NCBI GenBank assembly: GCA_031277855.1
Contig: JAITLO010000034.1
Coordinates: 124,001 to 188,000, forward strand
Source: Acidovorax sp.
Lineage (GTDB): Bacteria; Pseudomonadota; Gammaproteobacteria; Burkholderiales; Burkholderiaceae_C
DNA length: 64,000 nt
Direction: 5' to 3'
Part shown: piece by piece, positions 32,424-41,123 of the stretch
How positions within the stretch are numbered: the first letter of the stretch is position 1
Layout: each line of letters opens with the position of its first letter
Position numbers and translations under genes: made by a program
The notes under the pieces: generated by a model
Database searches by the model: none
What the model was told of the DNA's origin: nothing
What the model saw: only the letters and a program-made list of their open reading frames with translations

Positions 32424-32664
32424 GCCCCAGCGCTGCCCTGGCAGCGCTCGCAAAAAGAAAGCGCCTTGTGTAGATACCTTGCTGCTTTCGGCATGTTTTC
32501 ATGCTGAAAACCTTGGTCTATCTACACAAGGCGCTTGGATTTGGAGAGTGCAGGGCCTAGAGCCCGCGCAGGGCTTACATGCCCAGGGACTTGAGCAGGG
32601 CCGCAGTTTCTGCGTCGGTATCGCTGGCTGCAGCGGTGGCTGCAGGCGCTGCCGGTGCCCCAGC
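32298..32664. repeat. Direct repeat flanking the 3.3-kb insert, right copy
   Basis: 367 bp matching 28580-28959: the fumC 3' fragment, the terminator hairpin (32458-32537) and the 3' end of the DUF3334 gene. It lacks the 13-bp GAACGTGTTCTAA present in the left copy. Left homology ends abruptly at 32297/32298. Confidence 0.92.
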
Positions 32665-33267
32665 AGCTGCCATGATGGCATCGGGATCGACCGTGTCCTC
32701 AGGCTCGAACTCGCGCAGCTTGATGAACTCGGTGCGGTCCACCGCCAGCTCCAGATAGAAGATGTTGTTGGCCGCGGTGTAGAAGGTCACGCGCCGGGCC
32801 TCGGGGTTGTCCAGGTTGGCGTCCACGGAGAGCTGGACCTGCTTGTTCAACACCAGCATCTTGGGTTGGTTCTGGGTGATGTGGGTCTGCAGCTCGCGGC
32901 GCACCTTGCCGGTGAAATCGCCCACCACCTGGTTCATCAGCTCGCCCATCACATTGCTGACCTCGTCCGAGGTGTAGCTGGTGGCCAGATCGCTTTCCGA
33001 CAAGCCCATGTTGAGCAGGTAGTTGCGGTAGAGCTCCATGGCCGAAGCGGCCGAGAGGTTGATGATGACCAGGCCGGAAAAACCGCCGTCAAACAGCACA
33101 AAGCAGCCGATGTCGGGCTTGAGATAGGTTTTCTGGATGCGCTGCACCACACCGGAGTACTGCACCTGGCTGTTGGTGGCCACATTCAGCACGCGGGTGA
33201 CGGAGTTGCACAGACTGAGCAGCAGCTCCTCGGTGCCCTGGACGACGGTGGGATTCTCTTGGCTCAT
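32575..33267 (-). CDS. DUF3334 family protein (CheX-like domain)
   Basis: 230 residues, strongly conserved core (MSQENPTVVQGTEELLLSLC, YLKPDIGCFVLFDGGFSGLV, SDEVSNVMGELMNQVVGDFTGKVRREL) with the CheX/CheC-like ENxxxN-style helix NVMGELMNQVVG. The Ala-rich C-terminal tail (AAAGAPAAPAATAAAS) ends in KSLGM. Family function is undetermined; a phosphatase-like chemotaxis relative is suggested by the fold. Its 3' end lies in the right direct repeat, so the insertion left the gene whole. Confidence 0.85.
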   Translation of the reverse strand: MSQENPTVVQGTEELLLSLCNSVTRVLNVATNSQVQYSGVVQRIQKTYLKPDIGCFVLFDGGFSGLVIINLSAASAMELYRNYLLNMGLSESDLATSYTSDEVSNVMGELMNQVVGDFTGKVRRELQTHITQNQPKMLVLNKQVQLSVDANLDNPEARRVTFYTAANNIFYLELAVDRTEFIKLREFEPEDTVDPDAIMAAAGAPAAPAATAAASDTDAETAALLKSLGM

Positions 33268-33487
33268 GGGTGTGCTCTTGGGGAAATAGCTGGATTATGG
33301 ACGCAAGCTCGGTGCCCGCCTGCATTGGGCCATGCCGGCATCGGTCTGCGCAGCCGTTGATCTTGGCGTGATGCCGCGCTGGCATGGCCTTGGCATCGGG
33401 CCTGATGTGGCAATGTATGAGTGGCATGAAGGGCTTTGACGGGGGGGGCAAGTCCCTGCCGGCGGTGGGCTCTGCTAACGTGCGCGC

Positions 33488-34465
33488 ATGCAAAACAAAC
33501 CCCTGCTCCCACAAGCGGCCTGGATGCCACGCGCCTTGGGGCGTCTGGCCGTCTGCGCCTTGGCGGTGGCCAGCCTGGCTGGATGCTCCACGATTTCTGA
33601 AAAATGGTCCCAATGGCGCGGCAAGGACAGCCAGCCCGCCGCTGTCGCCAAGATAGACCACCCGGTGCTGCGCCCTAGCGTGCAGACCGAGCGCTGGCAG
33701 GGCCTGTTCAGTTATCAGGCGGATGCGGGCCGTTTTCAGGATTGCCGCACCGGCCAGACCGTGTCGGTGTTGATGGAGGGCGACAACGTCTTGCTGGAGA
33801 ACGCCTATATGGCATCGCGCCACGGTGGTCCGGCCGTGCCCATGCTGGCCACGGTGGATGGCAAGGTGCTGGAGCAGCCATCGGCCGATCCTGTGATGGC
33901 ACAGCAGGGCCACAAGCAGCTGGTGCTGCGGGTGGAGCGCTTTGTTTCCCTGTCCAGTGCTTCTTCCTGTGCCAGCGGCTGGCAGGGCAAGCAGGGTGCG
34001 GCAGCTCCTGAACCCATTGCAGCCCCCAGCGCCCCCGCTGCACCCGCCGTGGCGCTGGCGGCCAGTGCCACGGGCGCAGTCGCCGAAAAAAGCGCAGCGC
34101 CTGCCGCAGCAGTGCCTGTTTCGCTGGAGAACACCAACTGGAAACTGCTGACCCTGAACGGCAAGGCCGTGCCTGCCCAGGGACAGACAGCACAGCTCAA
34201 CCTGCTGGCCCGGGGCAAGCTGGCCGGCAGTGGTGGCTGCAACCGCATCATGGGTAGCTGGCGCCAGAAGGGCGAGCGCCTGCAGTTCGGCCAGGTGGCC
34301 ACTACCCGCATGGCCTGTCTGGGGGCCGCAGCCCATACCGAGGAGGGGTTGCTGAAGGTGCTGGAGCGCACGGCGGGCTGGCGCGTGCATGGTGACCGGT
34401 TGGAGTTGCTGGACGCCAAGGGCAAGTTGCTGGCCCAGCTGCAGGCCGAGGCGGCCAAGCCCTAG
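33488..34465 (+). CDS. META-domain lipoprotein
   Basis: 325 residues. Lipobox LAGC (Cys near residue 33) after a hydrophobic stretch; an N-terminal domain (about 65-165, LFSYQADAGRFQDCRTGQTVSV) resembling NlpE/COG3650-type periplasmic domains; an Ala/Pro linker (about 175-215); and a C-terminal META (HslJ-like) domain, LENTNWKLLTLNGKAVP ... GSGGCNRIMGSW ... ATTRMACLG. Outer-membrane or periplasmic, perhaps in envelope stress. Followed by a strong terminator. Confidence 0.83.
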   Translation: MQNKPLLPQAAWMPRALGRLAVCALAVASLAGCSTISEKWSQWRGKDSQPAAVAKIDHPVLRPSVQTERWQGLFSYQADAGRFQDCRTGQTVSVLMEGDNVLLENAYMASRHGGPAVPMLATVDGKVLEQPSADPVMAQQGHKQLVLRVERFVSLSSASSCASGWQGKQGAAAPEPIAAPSAPAAPAVALAASATGAVAEKSAAPAAAVPVSLENTNWKLLTLNGKAVPAQGQTAQLNLLARGKLAGSGGCNRIMGSWRQKGERLQFGQVATTRMACLGAAAHTEEGLLKVLERTAGWRVHGDRLELLDAKGKLLAQLQAEAAKP

Positions 34466-34489
34466 GCTTTTCCCCGAGCTGTCATGCAA

Positions 34490-34517
34490 AGCGGCCCCAG
34501 ATGGGGCCGCTTTTTTA
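34490..34517 (+). terminator. Terminator after the META lipoprotein gene
   Basis: AGCGGCCCC-agat-GGGGCCGCT followed by TTTTTA; a 9-bp GC-rich stem 25 bp past the stop. Confidence 0.9.
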
Positions 34518-34578
34518 TCGATAGCTAGACCAGCGCATGCAGTCTGCACGAGCGCCGGTTTTTACCGTAAATACGCTC

Positions 34579-35658
34579 TTAGCGGGCCGCCAGGGCCTGG
34601 GCAATCCAGCCGTCAAAGGTTTTCTGGTGGGCCTTGATCCAGCTGTTCACATGGCGCTCTATGTCCGCAGGCTTGCTTTGGCCGTCATGCAACAGGCGGT
34701 TTTGCTGGCTGATGTCGTTCAGCGGGATTTCCATGACCTCAAACAACTTGCCGGCGGCCGGGTTGTGGGCCACCCAGGCCTTGTTGGCCACGATGTACTC
34801 GTTGTTCAGCGGGAAACCGTAGTTGCGGCCATTGGGCAGCTTGGTGTCAGTGCCGGCCTGCACGCCAGGCATGGAGGAAAACGGTACCTGCAGCCAGATG
34901 ACTTCCTGGCCCGGGCGCAGCACATTGCTGAGCCAGTAGGGCGTCCAGGCGTAATACAGCACCGGCTTGCCCGCCTTGAAGCGCGCCAGCGTATCGGCAA
35001 TCAGCGCCGGGTAATTGCCCTGGGTATAGCTGACGGTGCCCTGCAGGCCGAAGGCCTTGATCTGGTGGGCCACCACGGCCTCGCCACCCCAGCCCGCGTT
35101 GGGGCCGATCAGATTGGCCTTGCCGTCACCATCGATGTCGAAGAGTGCGGCCAGCTTGGGGTCTTTGAGCTGATCGAGGTGGGTAATGCCATGGGCATCG
35201 GCCGTTTTCTTGTCGATCATATAGCCCTGGGCTGCACCGGCCGCGTAGACGCCCTTGCGCGAGAGCTTGGCGTCGCCGCCGGCTTGCTTGTAGAACTCGG
35301 CGTGGTGCGGGTTCCAGTGGTTGGCCATAAAGGTGGCGTCGCCATTGGCCACGGCCACGTGGATCAGGGGGTAGTCCAGCTCTTCCCAGGGCTTGACGGT
35401 GTAGCCCAGGCGCTCCAGCGCACGCATTACCAGCAGGGTTTGAAAATTCTCTTCGGCCAGCGCGCTTTTGACTGGCAGCACGGTGATGCCCTTGCCCGGC
35501 AGCGCATCGCCGGGTTGGCCTGCAGCCCAGGCAGCGCTGTGGCCCAGGCCGGCACCCATGGCCAGGGCGGTCGTGGCCACTGCACCCAGCAGCAGCTGGC
35601 GCCGGGCGCCATGGGCCTGTGCGTGATGGCTTGGTGGCGTGTGCAAAGTCTTGGTCAT
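34579..35658 (-). CDS. proX: Glycine betaine/proline-type ABC substrate-binding protein (second paralogue)
   Basis: 359 residues with a long N-region and a signal peptide (RRQLLLGAVATTALAMGAGLGHSAAWA, twin-Arg-like). The OpuAC/ProX domain shows [38 protein letters not shown], the WxPYW-type YYAWTPYWLSNVL and a DIERHVNSWIKAHQ tail. GGAGGGA supports ATG 35658. It is about 60% alike by eye to the upstream paralogue but separated from it by a hairpin, so it may be expressed at a lower level. Ligands may be betaine, proline or related compounds. Confidence 0.85.
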   Translation of the reverse strand: MTKTLHTPPSHHAQAHGARRQLLLGAVATTALAMGAGLGHSAAWAAGQPGDALPGKGITVLPVKSALAEENFQTLLVMRALERLGYTVKPWEELDYPLIHVAVANGDATFMANHWNPHHAEFYKQAGGDAKLSRKGVYAAGAAQGYMIDKKTADAHGITHLDQLKDPKLAALFDIDGDGKANLIGPNAGWGGEAVVAHQIKAFGLQGTVSYTQGNYPALIADTLARFKAGKPVLYYAWTPYWLSNVLRPGQEVIWLQVPFSSMPGVQAGTDTKLPNGRNYGFPLNNEYIVANKAWVAHNPAAGKLFEVMEIPLNDISQQNRLLHDGQSKPADIERHVNSWIKAHQKTFDGWIAQALAAR

Positions 35659-35702
35659 TTTTGTCCCTCCTGTTTTTGTGTGGGCCCGCGACCATGCGGG
35701 CG

Positions 35703-35735
35703 ATAAAAAACGGCGACTGAAATCAGTCGCCGTTG
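35703..35735 (-). terminator. Hairpin between the two ProX-like genes
   Basis: On the minus strand AACGGCGACTGA-ttt-TCAGTCGCCGTT is followed by TTTTATCG. It lies 15 bp after the first SBP gene stop and would terminate or attenuate before the second SBP gene. Confidence 0.85.
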
Positions 35736-35749
35736 TGCATGCCTGTCGA

Positions 35750-36817
35750 TCAGGGCTGCTTGGCGGCCGCCAGGGCCTGGGCAATCCAGCCGTCGTAGGT
35801 CTTTTGGTGGGCCTTGATCCAGCCGTTGACATGGCGCTCGATGTCGGAGGCCTTGTTCTGGCCCTGGCTCATCATGTAGTTCTGGGCGTTGATGTCAGAC
35901 ACGGGCAGTTGCATCACTGCGAACAGCTTGGCGGCTGCAGGGTTCTTCTCGGCCCAGGCCTTGTTGGCCACGATTTGCTGGTTGTTGGCGATGAAGCCGT
36001 AGTTCTTGCCGTTGGCCAGCTTGGTGTCCGTGCCCTTTTGCTCGCCGGGCAGGGCAGAGAAGGGCACTTCCAGCCAGACCACGTCGCGGCCGGGTTTGAG
36101 CACATTGCTCACCCAGTACGGGGTCCAGGTGTAGTAGAGCACCGGCTTGCCGGCCTTGAAGCGGGTGATGGTGTCGGCCATCAGCGCCGAGTAAGTGCCC
36201 TGCTTGTGGGTGACGGTATCGCGCAGCTTGTAGGCGGTGAGCTGGTGCTCGATCATGGCCTCGCAGCCCCAGCCGGGTGTGCAGCCGGTCAGGTCGGCCT
36301 TGCCGTCACCGTCGGTGTCGAACAGCTTGGCGATCTCGGGCTTTTGCAGCTGGGCGATATTGGTGATCTTGTGGGCATCGGCCGTTTTCTTGTCGATCAA
36401 ATAGCCCTGTGCCGCATTGGCCGAGTACACGCCCTGGCGGTAGAGCTTGGCGTCGCCGCCGGCGTTCTTGTAGTAGTCGGCATGCAGCGGGTTCCAGTGG
36501 TTGGCCATGAAGGTGGCATCGCCATTGGCCAGGGCGATGTGGGCCGTGGGGTATTCCACTTCCTTCATGGGCTGTACCTCATAGCCCAGTTGCTGCAAGG
36601 CCTTCATCACAAGCAGGGTCTGAAAGCTTTCCTCGGCAATCGAGCTCTTGAGCGGTTGCACGCTCACGCCCTTGCCGGGCAGCGGGCCGTTATCGGCGGC
36701 TAGGGCCATGCTGCCTGCCATGGCCAGGCCGGCTGCGACAGCGCAGGCACGCTGCCAGTAGGCGGCTGGCGTGCGGCGCTGGGTGATGGGGGTGGTGGCT
36801 GCGGTGTAGTGGGTCAT
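35750..36817 (-). CDS. proX: Glycine betaine/proline-type ABC substrate-binding protein (first paralogue)
   Basis: 355 residues. Signal peptide [17 protein letters not shown] with cleavage near ALAAD; OpuAC domain with [39 protein letters not shown] and [14 protein letters not shown], whose aromatics form the cage that binds quaternary amines in the family. Start at ATG 36817. Follows proW by 72 bp and is the main periplasmic receptor of the system. Confidence 0.87.
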   Translation of the reverse strand: MTHYTAATTPITQRRTPAAYWQRACAVAAGLAMAGSMALAADNGPLPGKGVSVQPLKSSIAEESFQTLLVMKALQQLGYEVQPMKEVEYPTAHIALANGDATFMANHWNPLHADYYKNAGGDAKLYRQGVYSANAAQGYLIDKKTADAHKITNIAQLQKPEIAKLFDTDGDGKADLTGCTPGWGCEAMIEHQLTAYKLRDTVTHKQGTYSALMADTITRFKAGKPVLYYTWTPYWVSNVLKPGRDVVWLEVPFSALPGEQKGTDTKLANGKNYGFIANNQQIVANKAWAEKNPAAAKLFAVMQLPVSDINAQNYMMSQGQNKASDIERHVNGWIKAHQKTYDGWIAQALAAAKQP

Positions 36818-36889
36818 CTGGGAGATTCCTTTCCTGTCAGCGGTGTGGGGAGGTTGCGCACGGCACCATGGCCGTGCGACGAGCATCGG

Positions 36890-38119
36890 TCAGGAGGCCG
36901 ACGACTGGGGAGGCTGCGGCACTTGCTCGGTGGCAGGCGCGGGGCGCAGCAGGCGGGTGACGATGCCGGCCGGGCCGGTGTGCCACCAGGGTTGGCCGCC
37001 GCGCTCGCGCTGGCCCATGCCCTGGGTGATGCGGTCCAGCACAATGGCCATCAGCACAATGCCCAGGCCGCCCACGGTGGCCAGGCCCATGTCCAGGCGG
37101 CCAATGCCGCGCAGCACCATCTGGCCCAGACCGCCGACGGCAATCATGGAGGCGATCACCACCATGGACAGCGACAGCATCAGGGCCTGGTTGATACCGG
37201 TCATGATGGAGGGCATGGCCAGGGGCAGTTGCACCTTCCACAGCAGCTGCCAGGGCGAGGCGCCGTAGGCCCGGCTGGCCTCGATCAGGTCGGGACGTAC
37301 CTGGCGTATGCCCAGGTCGGTGAGGCGAATCAGCGGCGGCAGCGCGAACACGATGGTCACGATCACACCGGGCACGTTGCCAATGCCGAACAGCATCACC
37401 ACCGGCACCAGGTAGACAAAGGCCGGCGTGGTCTGCATGGCGTCCAGCAGCGGACGCGACCAGCGCTGGGCACAGTCGCTGCTGGCCAGCAAGATACCCA
37501 CTGGCAGGCCGATGAGCACGCAAAACAGCAGCGAGGTCAGCACCAGGGCCAGGGTGACCATGGCCTCAGACCAGATGCCCAAGGCGGCCACGACCAGCAG
37601 CGCCAGGGCCGAGCCTATGGCCAGCTTGCGGCTGGTGAACTGCCAGGCCAGCAAAGCGATCAGTGCCACCAGCAGCAGCATGGGGATGGCCAGCAGGGCA
37701 TCGGTCACGCCGCTCAGCGTGGCATCGATAGGCGCGCGCACCGCCTGGAAGAAGGGGCGGAAATGTTCCACCACCCAGTTCAGGCCCTGGTTGATGGAGT
37801 CCTGCACGGGCAGGCCTTCGGTGCGGATCTGGTGCCACAGGCCGGCCAGGCCGCCGTCATCGGTGGCAACTGGTGCGGGTGCAGCGTCCAGCCAGCTGGT
37901 ATCGCCACCCACGGCATCGGTGGCGGAGGCGGCGCTGCCGCCCCAGGGGTCGGTGGCATCGGCAGCGGCCGGTGCATCGCCGGCCTGGCTGCTGGCAGCC
38001 CAGGGATCGTCCATATTGGCTGCCGCCTCGGCGGGCGCCGTGGTGGAGGGGGCTTCAGGCGCCGAGGAGGCTGCCCAGGGATCGTCCAGTACAGGGGTAG
38101 ATGTGTTCAGTTCACTCAT
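36890..38119 (-). CDS. proW: Glycine betaine/proline ABC transporter permease with repeated N-terminal extension
   Basis: 409 residues. The C-terminal two thirds is a BPD_transp_1 permease with about six membrane helices and the EAA-type loop EASRAYGASPWQLLWKVQLPLAMPSIMTG. The N-terminal about 75 residues are soluble and carry DDPWAASS at 12-19 and 37-44 and DPWGGSA at 57-63, separated by Ala/Pro-rich linkers; E. coli ProW also has a long N-tail, but this repeat is unusual. Start at ATG 38119, seven bases after the proV stop. Confidence 0.87.
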   Translation of the reverse strand: MSELNTSTPVLDDPWAASSAPEAPSTTAPAEAAANMDDPWAASSQAGDAPAAADATDPWGGSAASATDAVGGDTSWLDAAPAPVATDDGGLAGLWHQIRTEGLPVQDSINQGLNWVVEHFRPFFQAVRAPIDATLSGVTDALLAIPMLLLVALIALLAWQFTSRKLAIGSALALLVVAALGIWSEAMVTLALVLTSLLFCVLIGLPVGILLASSDCAQRWSRPLLDAMQTTPAFVYLVPVVMLFGIGNVPGVIVTIVFALPPLIRLTDLGIRQVRPDLIEASRAYGASPWQLLWKVQLPLAMPSIMTGINQALMLSLSMVVIASMIAVGGLGQMVLRGIGRLDMGLATVGGLGIVLMAIVLDRITQGMGQRERGGQPWWHTGPAGIVTRLLRPAPATEQVPQPPQSSAS

Positions 38120-38126
38120 GCGGTAT

Positions 38127-39464
38127 TCAGGGTTGGTTGCGGGCAGGCGCAGCGGGCGCATCAGGGGTGATGGCTTCTTGCTGGGCGACGGCGGGTTCCA
38201 CGGCATGGGCGGGGAACTGAGGGTTGAGCTGGATGGGGGGCACCTCGGCCTGGGGAGGCGGCACGGGCGGCGTGTCGCGGTCCAGGAACTTCAGCATGGT
38301 GGTGCGGCTGACCACGCCCAGGAACTGGCCGGCCTCGTCCACCACGGGCAGGGGGAAAGGCACGGCAGCCACCGGCCCGAACAGCTCGGCCACCGGTGTG
38401 TGGCTGGCCAGGGGCACGGCATTGGGGATGAAGGCGTGGCGCAGGCCCAGCATGCCCTGGTGGCCGCGCAGGGCGTCGCGCAGCGATTGCGAGGACACCA
38501 CGCCCATATAGCGCTTGCGGCTGTTGACCACATAGGCGTAGTCGCGGTCGGAGTCCTCGAGCAGGCGCTGCGCCGCACGGCAACCGCGGTCGTTGTGCTC
38601 GGAGACGATGGTCATGGCCTGGCGGGCAATGTCGGCCGCCTTGAAGACCGAGGCCGCATCCACACCGCGCACAAAGCTGCGCACATAGTCGTTGGCCGGG
38701 CTGCGCAGAATCTCGTCGGGCGTGCCCACCTGTACCACCTGGCCATCCTTCATGATGGCAATGCGGTCGCCAATGCGCATGGCCTCGTCCAGGTCGTGGG
38801 AGATAAAGACCACGGTGCGGCGCTTGATCTCCTGCAGGCGCAGGATTTCGGATTGCATCTCGGTGCGGATGATGGGGTCCAGGGCCGAAAAGGCCTCGTC
38901 CATCAGCAAGATGGAGGGGTCGGACGCCAGGGCGCGGGCCAGACCCACGCGCTGCTGCATGCCGCCGGACAGGGCGTCCGGGTAGCTGGCTCCCCAGGCG
39001 CCCAGGCCTACTTGCTCCAGGGCTTCCTGGGCCGCCTTCTGGCGCGTAGCCTTGTCCACGCCGGCCAGCTCCAGGCCGAAGGCCGTGTTGTCCAGCACGG
39101 TCATGTGCGGCATCAGCGCAAACGACTGGAACACCATGGAGATGTCCTTGCGGCGCAATGCGCGCAGCTTGCGGTCGTTGAGCTTGTTGATGTCTTCGCC
39201 GTCCACCACGATCTGGCCGGCAGTGGGCTCGATCAGTCGGTTGAGCAGGCGTACCAGCGTGGATTTGCCCGAGCCCGACAGGCCCATGATGACAAAGACC
39301 TCGCCGGCCTCGATGGTGAAATGGGCATCAAAGACGCCGATGGACTGGCCGGTGCGCTCCAGGATGTCCTGCTTGGACAGTCCTTGCTGCACCAGGTCGA
39401 GCGCCGCCTGCGGCTGGTCGCCGAAGACTTTGAATACATGCTCGATGCGGATTTGTTTGGCCAC
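38127..39464 (-). CDS. proV: Glycine betaine/proline ABC transporter ATPase
   Basis: 445 residues. Walker A GLSGSGKST (about 62-70), Q-loop, signature LSGGMQQRVGLARALA, Walker B ILLMDEAFSALDP, switch His in FISHDLDEAM, then a tandem CBS region (about 280-400) that senses ionic strength in OpuA-type importers, and a Pro-rich tail. The start is a GTG at 39462-39464 with GGGAGAG upstream; there is no better ATG. First gene of proV-proW-proX-proX, transcribed from a consensus promoter about 400 nt upstream. Osmoprotectant uptake is the likely role. Confidence 0.88.
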   Translation of the reverse strand: MAKQIRIEHVFKVFGDQPQAALDLVQQGLSKQDILERTGQSIGVFDAHFTIEAGEVFVIMGLSGSGKSTLVRLLNRLIEPTAGQIVVDGEDINKLNDRKLRALRRKDISMVFQSFALMPHMTVLDNTAFGLELAGVDKATRQKAAQEALEQVGLGAWGASYPDALSGGMQQRVGLARALASDPSILLMDEAFSALDPIIRTEMQSEILRLQEIKRRTVVFISHDLDEAMRIGDRIAIMKDGQVVQVGTPDEILRSPANDYVRSFVRGVDAASVFKAADIARQAMTIVSEHNDRGCRAAQRLLEDSDRDYAYVVNSRKRYMGVVSSQSLRDALRGHQGMLGLRHAFIPNAVPLASHTPVAELFGPVAAVPFPLPVVDEAGQFLGVVSRTTMLKFLDRDTPPVPPPQAEVPPIQLNPQFPAHAVEPAVAQQEAITPDAPAAPARNQP

Positions 39465-39876
39465 TGGTTGCTCTCCCTTGTTGTTGTTGGAGCTGAAACA
39501 CAGTGCAGCCGCGCCATGGACATAGCCATGGCGGCCTACACGCGAAGCCGAATCGTGAAGCCCGATGCGCTGGCGCAGTGGGGTGACAACCCGTTGCGCC
39601 GCTGAAAAAGCGGGACAGAGACAGGGCCCGAATGGCACGCTAGAAGTGCGCAAGGGCCGAGAAGGGGAATGGGCGACAACGGAAAAACCGCTGCATGCTT
39701 TCCCGCGAAAGAGACGCTGGGCGCAAGGCCTGGCGTTTCGGTGAAAGTCCGTGCATCAGGGCCGGAATTCGGCCTGTGGCGGCAGAGGCTGCGTGGCAGC
39801 GCTGCACGCCTTGGGTCACTCCACCTGCTGCGAAAGAGGTGGATTACCTGCATGGCAGGTTGTTAATGGATGCGAA
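39465..39876 (-). other. Long untranslated leader of the proV operon
   Basis: About 405 nt between the predicted transcription start (near 39870) and the proV GTG. It contains several potential stems (CCACCT-ctttcgcagc-AGGTGG at about 39823-39844; CGCCATGG-acatag-CCATGGCG at about 39513-39534). I see no convincing coding region on either strand and no riboswitch class I can name. Confidence 0.5.
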
Positions 39877-39905
39877 ATTATAATAATTGTGTATGTTGAT
39901 GTCAA
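39877..39905 (-). promoter_or_regulatory. Consensus sigma-70 promoter for the proV operon
   Basis: Minus strand TTGACA (39905-39900), a 17-bp spacer and TATAAT (39882-39877): both hexamers and the spacing are perfect. Such an exact promoter is rare in high-GC genomes and points at proV, 413 bp downstream, with no gene in between. Confidence 0.8.
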
Positions 39906-40189
39906 TGCTTGTTTGGCAGCCTGCCGCGCCTGCCTGCAGCAACCGTTGACATCATGGGGTCTGCGCTGCCTAAAAGCCGCGAAAAAACAGCAACCCCGGC
40001 ACCTTGCAGCGACCGGGGTTGAGAAGGGCGCAGGCATCAGCCTGCAGGCAGGTTTTTACGCGCTGGCAGCGCAGTATGTCTGGCGCCGTCCACTGGGCAA
40101 GGCGTGCCCAGTGGTATTCCCGTGGTGCTTCAGCGCAATGGCTTTGCACAAGCGGTAGAAAACCGGCGTGCACCCATAAAAAGGCTGCC

Positions 40190-40283
40190 GCGCAAGGGCC
40201 GCCCCGCAGCGCTGGCAGCGTCCCCCTGCCCGCGAGCGAAGCGATGCGAGAGCGGGGGGAAGGCGCGCAGCGCCTCAGGGGGG
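40190..40283. repeat. GC-rich dyad, REP-like intergenic sequence
   Basis: Starts with GCTGCCGCGCAAGGGCCGCC and holds CCCCCTGCCCGCGAGCG paired with GAGAGCGGGGGG, then GGCGCGCAGCGCC and CAGGGGGG. It resembles the short GC-rich intergenic repeats common in Comamonadaceae. Placed just after the UPF0114 gene. Between 39906 and 40190 I see no gene; CCCCGGcaccttgcagcgaCCGGGG at about 39993-40017 is a further hairpin. Confidence 0.45.
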
Positions 40284-40284
40284 C

Positions 40285-40899
40285 TCAATGATGCGTGTGG
40301 GTCAGCTTATCGGTATAGGCAATCGCCAGCGCGCTGAGCAGGAACAGGGCGTGGATGATGCTCTGCCACATCAGCACATGCACCTCATAGTTGCCGGCAT
40401 TGATAAAGCTCTTGAGCAGGTGGATGGAGCTGATGCCGATGATGGACAGTGCCAGCTTGACCTTGAGCACCGAGGCATTCACATGGTCTAGCCATTCCGG
40501 TTGATCAGGGTGGCTGTCCAGGCCCAGGCGGCTGACAAAGGTTTCGTAGCCGCCGACGATGACCATGATCAGGAGGTTGGAAATCATCACCACGTCGATC
40601 AAGGCCAGCACCACCAGCATGATGATGGTTTCGTTCAGACCGGTGACGGGTGCATCGGGTTTGTAACCAATATTGGTGATCAAGGCCTGCAGCGCGGCCT
40701 GGTTGCCAAAAGCGGCTTCCACCAAATGCCACAGCTCGATCAGAAAATGCCAGACATAGACGGCCTGGGCCGCGATCAGTCCCAGGTACAGCGGCAGCTG
40801 CAGCCAGCGGCTGGCAAAGATCAGAGTGGGCAAGGGGCGCAGGGCTGCAGGAGTAGGGGCAGCAGTGGGCGACTCGGGTGTCGGGTCAGCGTGGGCCAT
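40285..40899 (-). CDS. UPF0114 (YqhA) family membrane protein
   Basis: 204 residues with four predicted membrane helices (about 35-55, 90-115, 145-165 and 178-198) and the family hallmarks [39 protein letters not shown] and [18 protein letters not shown]. Inner-membrane protein, function unknown. The N-terminal 25 residues are Pro/Ala/Thr-rich. Start at ATG 40899 (MAHADPT). Divergent from acs with a 224-bp gap that must hold both promoters. Confidence 0.87.
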   Translation of the reverse strand: MAHADPTPESPTAAPTPAALRPLPTLIFASRWLQLPLYLGLIAAQAVYVWHFLIELWHLVEAAFGNQAALQALITNIGYKPDAPVTGLNETIIMLVVLALIDVVMISNLLIMVIVGGYETFVSRLGLDSHPDQPEWLDHVNASVLKVKLALSIIGISSIHLLKSFINAGNYEVHVLMWQSIIHALFLLSALAIAYTDKLTHTHH

Positions 40900-41123
40900 G
40901 GTGCAAAAGCATGCAAAGGGTTGAAGGATTTTGTTGCGCTCAAGCACGGGGCCAAAGCACAGGGGGCGCGCATTCTATGCTCGAAAATGTGGAAAACCGA
41001 GGGCAAAGCCCTGGCAGTTTGCAGGCTACATTGCTTGAGCAATGCGGCCGAGTCAGTGGTATGTAAGTGCCCGATATGACAGTACGCCGCAAACATACGC
41101 AACGAGTGCAAGGAGACAAGACC

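Noticed and set aside
39600..39800. Riboswitch or RNase P-like RNA suggested by GTGAAAGTCCGTGC in the proV leader
   Set aside because: Only a short stretch resembles known RNAs; the conserved helices of RNase P, glycine or guanidine riboswitches are not found.
39751..40158. 135-codon frame in the proV leader/intergenic region
   Set aside because: No ribosome site, Cys/Ala-rich nonsense-like composition, and it runs across the consensus promoter on the opposite strand.
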